Program-made: the position numbers and the translations under genes
The notes under the pieces: model-generated
What the model was told of the DNA's origin: nothing
The model's input: the letters and a program-made list of their open reading frames with translations, nothing else
Database searches by the model: none
Part shown: piece after piece, positions 61,087 through 64,000 of the stretch
Position numbering within the stretch: the stretch's first letter is position 1
How the letters are laid out: each line of letters starts with the position of its first letter
Assembly (NCBI GenBank): GCA_046152925.1
Contig: JBJXFX010000058.1
Span: 1 to 64,000 of the forward strand
Length of the DNA stretch: 64,000 nucleotides
Origin: CAMAUF01 sp046152925
GTDB taxonomy: Bacteria > Chloroflexota > Dehalococcoidia > Tepidiformales > Tepidiformaceae
Direction: 5' to 3'

Positions 61087-62253
61087 TTAGCTACACGCCG
61101 CCGCAGCCTGGCTCGTCCGTGTCACCGTCGCCTCGCGCCAGCCAATTGGGAGGATGAAGAACGGCGGCACATCGATGAACCAATCACCATCCGGTGGGCA
61201 AACGACCCGGAACGGGGCGACCCCGCAGTCCCCGTTGACACACTCCTCGGTGCCGGAAGGATGCGGGATGCCAGGCGTGGGCGTCGCGCGCGGCGTGGGC
61301 GAGGGCGTGGGGCTGGGAATCGGCGTCGGGAGCGCGCTCGTCGGTGTTGGCGTCGGGCTGCCGGGCGTGGGTGTCGCTGTGGGTGTCGCCTCCGCCGGGG
61401 TCGGCGTCGGGCCCGCGGGCGTGGGCGTCGCCCCTGGCTGTTGCCCGCCCGGCGTCGATGTCTGCGTCGCGCCAGGGATCACGACGGTCGGCGTCGGCGT
61501 CGGGGAGCCGGTCACCGTGCCCGAGACAGTCGCCGTCACAGTCAAGGTCGCGGTCGGCCGGGTCGTCGGCGAGGTGTTCCCGCGGGTGGCTGTCGGCGAC
61601 GGCGTCTGGTCGCCGATGGCGGGCGCGTCGTCGTCATCGCCGCCCGAGGTCACGAGCACCGCCACACCGAGCCCAATCAGGATCGCGAGCAGCGAGCCGC
61701 CGATGATCGCGAGCCACCGCGCGCTCGACGCGCCGTCTTCCGGAGGGCGCTCGGGCAGCACGTCCCGCACGCCCGCGGGCTCGTACACCGGCTCCTCCTC
61801 GAACGCGGGCTCCGGAGGAGGGCGGCGTGGCGGCTGGGCTGACTCGGGAGGCGGCGCTTGGACGCGCTGCGTTGGCCGGGCCGGCCCTGGCGGCGCCACC
61901 GCTCCACGTTCGCCGCCGCGGGGTGATTCTGGCCGCCGGGCGAACGGGTCCGGCACGCGTTGGGGCGCCGGCGGGCGTTGCGTAACGGACGGCGGCGGCT
62001 CGTGGATCCCGCCGCCCCGCATGCTCGGCAGCCGGTCGAGCTCCGAGAGCAAGGGCGCAGGGTCGACGCGCAGGTAGTTGGCATAGGAGCGCAGGAAGCC
62101 CCGCACGTACACAGGCGCCGGGAGGGCGTCGAAATGCTCGGCCTCAAGGGCGTGGATGAACCGGCTGGAGATCCTCGTCTCCTGCGCGACCTGGTCGATG
62201 CTCAGGCCTCTTTTGGACCGAGCTTCGCGCAAAACCCCGCCGATATTCGCCAA
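61087..62253 (-). CDS. RodZ-like protein: HTH, transmembrane helix, Thr-Pro-rich exterior
   Basis: 388 aa. Residues about 5-65 form a RodZ/HTH_25-type helix-turn-helix (LREARSKRGLSIDQVAQETRISSRFIHALEAEHFDALPAPVYVRGFLRSYANYL); a Pro-rich cytoplasmic linker follows, then one membrane helix (ARWLAIIGGSLLAILIGLGVAVLV) and a long extracellular Thr-Pro tract. The C-terminal 60 residues have Cys and a compact domain (VNGDCGVAPFRVVCPP). RodZ links MreB to cell shape; whether this one does is unclear. The TTG at 62253 has GGAGG 9 nt upstream. Confidence 0.75.
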   Translation of the reverse strand: MANIGGVLREARSKRGLSIDQVAQETRISSRFIHALEAEHFDALPAPVYVRGFLRSYANYLRVDPAPLLSELDRLPSMRGGGIHEPPPSVTQRPPAPQRVPDPFARRPESPRGGERGAVAPPGPARPTQRVQAPPPESAQPPRRPPPEPAFEEEPVYEPAGVRDVLPERPPEDGASSARWLAIIGGSLLAILIGLGVAVLVTSGGDDDDAPAIGDQTPSPTATRGNTSPTTRPTATLTVTATVSGTVTGSPTPTPTVVIPGATQTSTPGGQQPGATPTPAGPTPTPAEATPTATPTPGSPTPTPTSALPTPIPSPTPSPTPRATPTPGIPHPSGTEECVNGDCGVAPFRVVCPPDGDWFIDVPPFFILPIGWREATVTRTSQAAAACS

Positions 62254-62385
62254 AAGGAAGCGCCTCCGTGGGCCAACATAAAGGACAGAGATTCCGTGAA
62301 TCAAGCGGAGCCGAGTGATCGGCCCCCAAATGCTTGGCCAGCTCGGTGTCCTGGTATGGCTGGGAGGGGCTGCTATTGTTGGCGG

Positions 62386-63579
62386 ATGTCATTTCAGCAC
62401 CTGCTCGCCAGCCGAACTCAGCGCATGGAAGCCAGCGCCATCCGCGAGATTTTGAAAGTCGCCTCCTCGCCGGGCGTCATCTCGCTCGCGGGCGGGCTGC
62501 CGGCCGCAGAGTCGTTCCCTCTGGACTTGATGGAGGAGTTGATGGGGACCGTGTTGGCCAAACACGGCGGCCGCGCCCTCCAATACGACGCCAGCGAGGG
62601 CTGGGGCCCGCTGCGCGAAGCCCTCGTCCCCCATCTCGCGCAGAGGGGCGTCGACGCGGCTGCGGGCGAGATCGTGGTGTTTAGCGGCTCCCAGGGCGTG
62701 CTCGACGCCCTCGGGAAGATCCTCATCTCGCCGGGCGACGTCGTCGCTGTAGAAGCGCCGACCTACCTCGGGGCGCTGCAGGCGTTTAACCCCTACGAGC
62801 CGCGCTACGCCGAGATCGCGACCGACGACGACGGGCTGATCCCCGAGTCGCTGGACGCCGTCCTGGGCCGTGAGCCGGTGAAGCTCGTCTACCTGGTGCC
62901 CACCTTCCAGAACCCCACCGGCCGGACGCTGCCGCTCGCGCGGCGCCAACAGGTGGCCGAGATCCTGCGGCGACACAACGTCCTGCTCGTCGAAGACGAC
63001 CCCTACAGCGACCTCCGCTATTCAGGCGAGCGCGTCCCGCCGATCCGGTCGCTCGCCCCGGAACACGTGGCCTACGTGAGCACGCTCTCGAAAACGTTCG
63101 CGCCGGGCCTCCGCCTCGGGTTCTGCGTCGCGCCCGAGCCCATCCTTCGTTGGATGGTGATCGCGCGCCAGGGCGTCGACCTCCACACCAGCACCCTCAC
63201 GCAAGCGCTCGCGGCGGAGTATGTGAGCGGCGGGCATTTGGAGCGTCAGGTCCCGAAGATCATCGAGCTTTACCGGCCGCGGCAAGAGGCGATGCTCGAT
63301 GCGCTCGGCAGGCATCTGCCGGAGGACTTCCATTGGACCCGCCCGCAAGGCGGCATGTTCGTCTGGGTCGAAGGGCCGGCCGGCTTGGATGCGGTCCGGC
63401 TCTATGGGCGAGCGCTCGAACGTGGCGTCGCCTTCGTCCCCGGCCGCTACTTCTTCGTCGACGACGCGGCGGGCCACGCGACGTTGCGGATGAACTTCAC
63501 CGCCGCCGACCCGGCGACGATCGACCGCGCCCTCGGGACGCTCGGCGAGGCGATCGCGGAAGAGCTCGCCAACCGCTGA
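62386..63579 (+). CDS. PLP-dependent aminotransferase (class I/II, 2-aminoadipate/MocR-type)
   Basis: 397 aa. PLP-binding lysine in STLSKTFAPGLRLGF (about residues 227-241), with VYLVPTFQNPTGRTLP and the Asp/Tyr region LVEDDPYSDLRY upstream. Start MSFQHLLASRTQRMEASAIREIL resembles LysN and related 2-aminoadipate/aromatic aminotransferases. TGCTATTGT, an extended -10, ends exactly 6 nt before the ATG at 62386, so the transcript is probably leaderless; a longer in-frame reading frame upstream is antisense to the RodZ-like gene. Substrate unknown. Confidence 0.9.
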   Translation: MSFQHLLASRTQRMEASAIREILKVASSPGVISLAGGLPAAESFPLDLMEELMGTVLAKHGGRALQYDASEGWGPLREALVPHLAQRGVDAAAGEIVVFSGSQGVLDALGKILISPGDVVAVEAPTYLGALQAFNPYEPRYAEIATDDDGLIPESLDAVLGREPVKLVYLVPTFQNPTGRTLPLARRQQVAEILRRHNVLLVEDDPYSDLRYSGERVPPIRSLAPEHVAYVSTLSKTFAPGLRLGFCVAPEPILRWMVIARQGVDLHTSTLTQALAAEYVSGGHLERQVPKIIELYRPRQEAMLDALGRHLPEDFHWTRPQGGMFVWVEGPAGLDAVRLYGRALERGVAFVPGRYFFVDDAAGHATLRMNFTAADPATIDRALGTLGEAIAEELANR

Positions 63580-63582
63580 CGC

Positions 63583-64000
63583 TCAGAGGCACTGGTTCGT
63601 GCCCGGAATCGTCGGGCAGGGCGTAGGCGGCTGCGTCTCCGTCGGCGGCGGCGCTGTGGGCGTCTCCGTCGGCGGCGGGGCAGTGGGCGTAGGCGGCACC
63701 ACGATGGGCGTTGGAGTTGGCGTCGGTGTGGGCGTGATCGTCGGCCGGGGCGAGGGGCTCGGTGTTGCTGTTGGCGTCAGGGTCGGCGGCGGCGTCAACG
63801 TCGGGGCGGGGCTCGCCGTCGGCGACGGAGCCCCAGTCGTCCCAGTCGGCGTCGCGAGCGGAGTGGCGGCCGGACCGGCCTGCGTCGGGGTGGGCGCGGT
63901 CGTGAGTGTCGCCGACGGCGATGGCGAAACGGCGCCGGGCTGCGCCGCCGCCGACGAGGCCGTCGCGGACGCGGTTGAGGTGCCGCCCGGAAGGGCTGTT
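63583..64000 (-). CDS. Thr-Pro-rich extracellular protein, C-terminal part (runs off the window)
   Basis: The frame is open from the stop at 63583 to the window edge; the first visible codons encode Ala/Ser/Pro/Thr-rich low complexity, then TPTPTPTPTP-type repeats and a short Cys-containing end CPTIPGTNQCL. It resembles the extracellular part of the RodZ-like protein. Start, signal and any N-terminal domain are outside the window. Convergent with the aminotransferase, 3 nt between the stops. Confidence 0.6.
   Translation of the reverse strand, partial: TALPGGTSTASATASSAAAQPGAVSPSPSATLTTAPTPTQAGPAATPLATPTGTTGAPSPTASPAPTLTPPPTLTPTATPSPSPRPTITPTPTPTPTPIVVPPTPTAPPPTETPTAPPPTETQPPTPCPTIPGTNQCL

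Noticed and set aside
61250..61560. Possible CRISPR-like or minisatellite array
   Set aside because: The periodicity follows the TPTP amino-acid repeats of a coding tract; there are no fixed-length repeats with unique spacers.
61154..62077. Gly-Val repeat frame opposite the RodZ-like gene
   Set aside because: The repeats are the antisense reading of the Thr-Pro tract; there is no independent start signal.

Overview
The window is GC-rich bacterial chromosome (roughly two thirds G+C by eye), densely coded on both strands, with many 1-4 nt start/stop overlaps. It contains no phage, transposase, CRISPR array or rRNA. The nusA-ylxR-infB-rbfA-truB block without an adjacent rimP, Thr-Pro-rich cell-surface proteins, a tiny protein ending in CCGNDGEPGC and many GTG/TTG starts suggest a Chloroflexota lineage (Dehalococcoidia/Tepidiformia-like). 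That placement is an inference from gene content, not proven.

Layout. 1-6240 (+): two near-identical Uma2-type nuclease genes, then the translation/transcription block nusA, ylxR, infB, rbfA, truB behind an extended -10 promoter and a leader hairpin. 6243-9066 (-): DUF4328-like membrane protein, HisN-like phosphatase and aldo/keto reductase, followed by tRNA-Arg(UCU). 9293-17910 (-): a self-contained import-and-hydrolysis island: GntR regulator, double ATPase, two permeases, BMP-type binding lipoprotein, two cysteine-hydrolase-like proteins (one apparently active and biuret-hydrolase-like, one lacking its catalytic residues), an amidase and a carboxymuconolactone decarboxylase-family protein. 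18344-22023: sulfotransferase, an RHH/PIN toxin-antitoxin pair, a small Cys protein, a kinase-like phosphotransferase and a LmbE-type deacetylase. 22137-29196 (+): cdaA, ybbR-like, der, plsY, gpsA, HEAT protein, NUDIX and GNAT, all tightly packed. 29193-31856: FAD oxidoreductase and an orphan AAA+ ATPase. 31802-40582 (-): purine genes guaA, purD, purB, purC and purS interleaved with membrane/secreted proteins and a BtuF-like protein, plus three REP-like palindromes. 40627-47385: nitroreductase, aat, a repeat-rich zone with two small genes and a gene relic, an alpha/beta-hydrolase lacking its nucleophile, and an amidase. 47638-60777: a catabolic-looking region with two P450s, a dipeptide-type ABC importer without ATPases, a polyferredoxin, an NHL lyase-like protein, an Ldh2-family dehydrogenase, a pterin dehydratase, an orphan Tat/lipoprotein binding protein, and small proteins including a FlgM-like one. 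61087-64000: RodZ-like protein, aminotransferase, and the C-terminal part of a Thr-Pro-rich protein.

A recurring signal ties the annotation together. At least eight genes have a -10-like hexamer ending exactly 6 nt before the start codon, the geometry of leaderless transcripts. This supports several otherwise doubtful small genes, and nearby -10 boxes move three other starts downstream. The strongest candidate for an undescribed system is the 9.3-17.9 kb amide/ureide island with its inactive hydrolase paralogue and a candidate operator pair.
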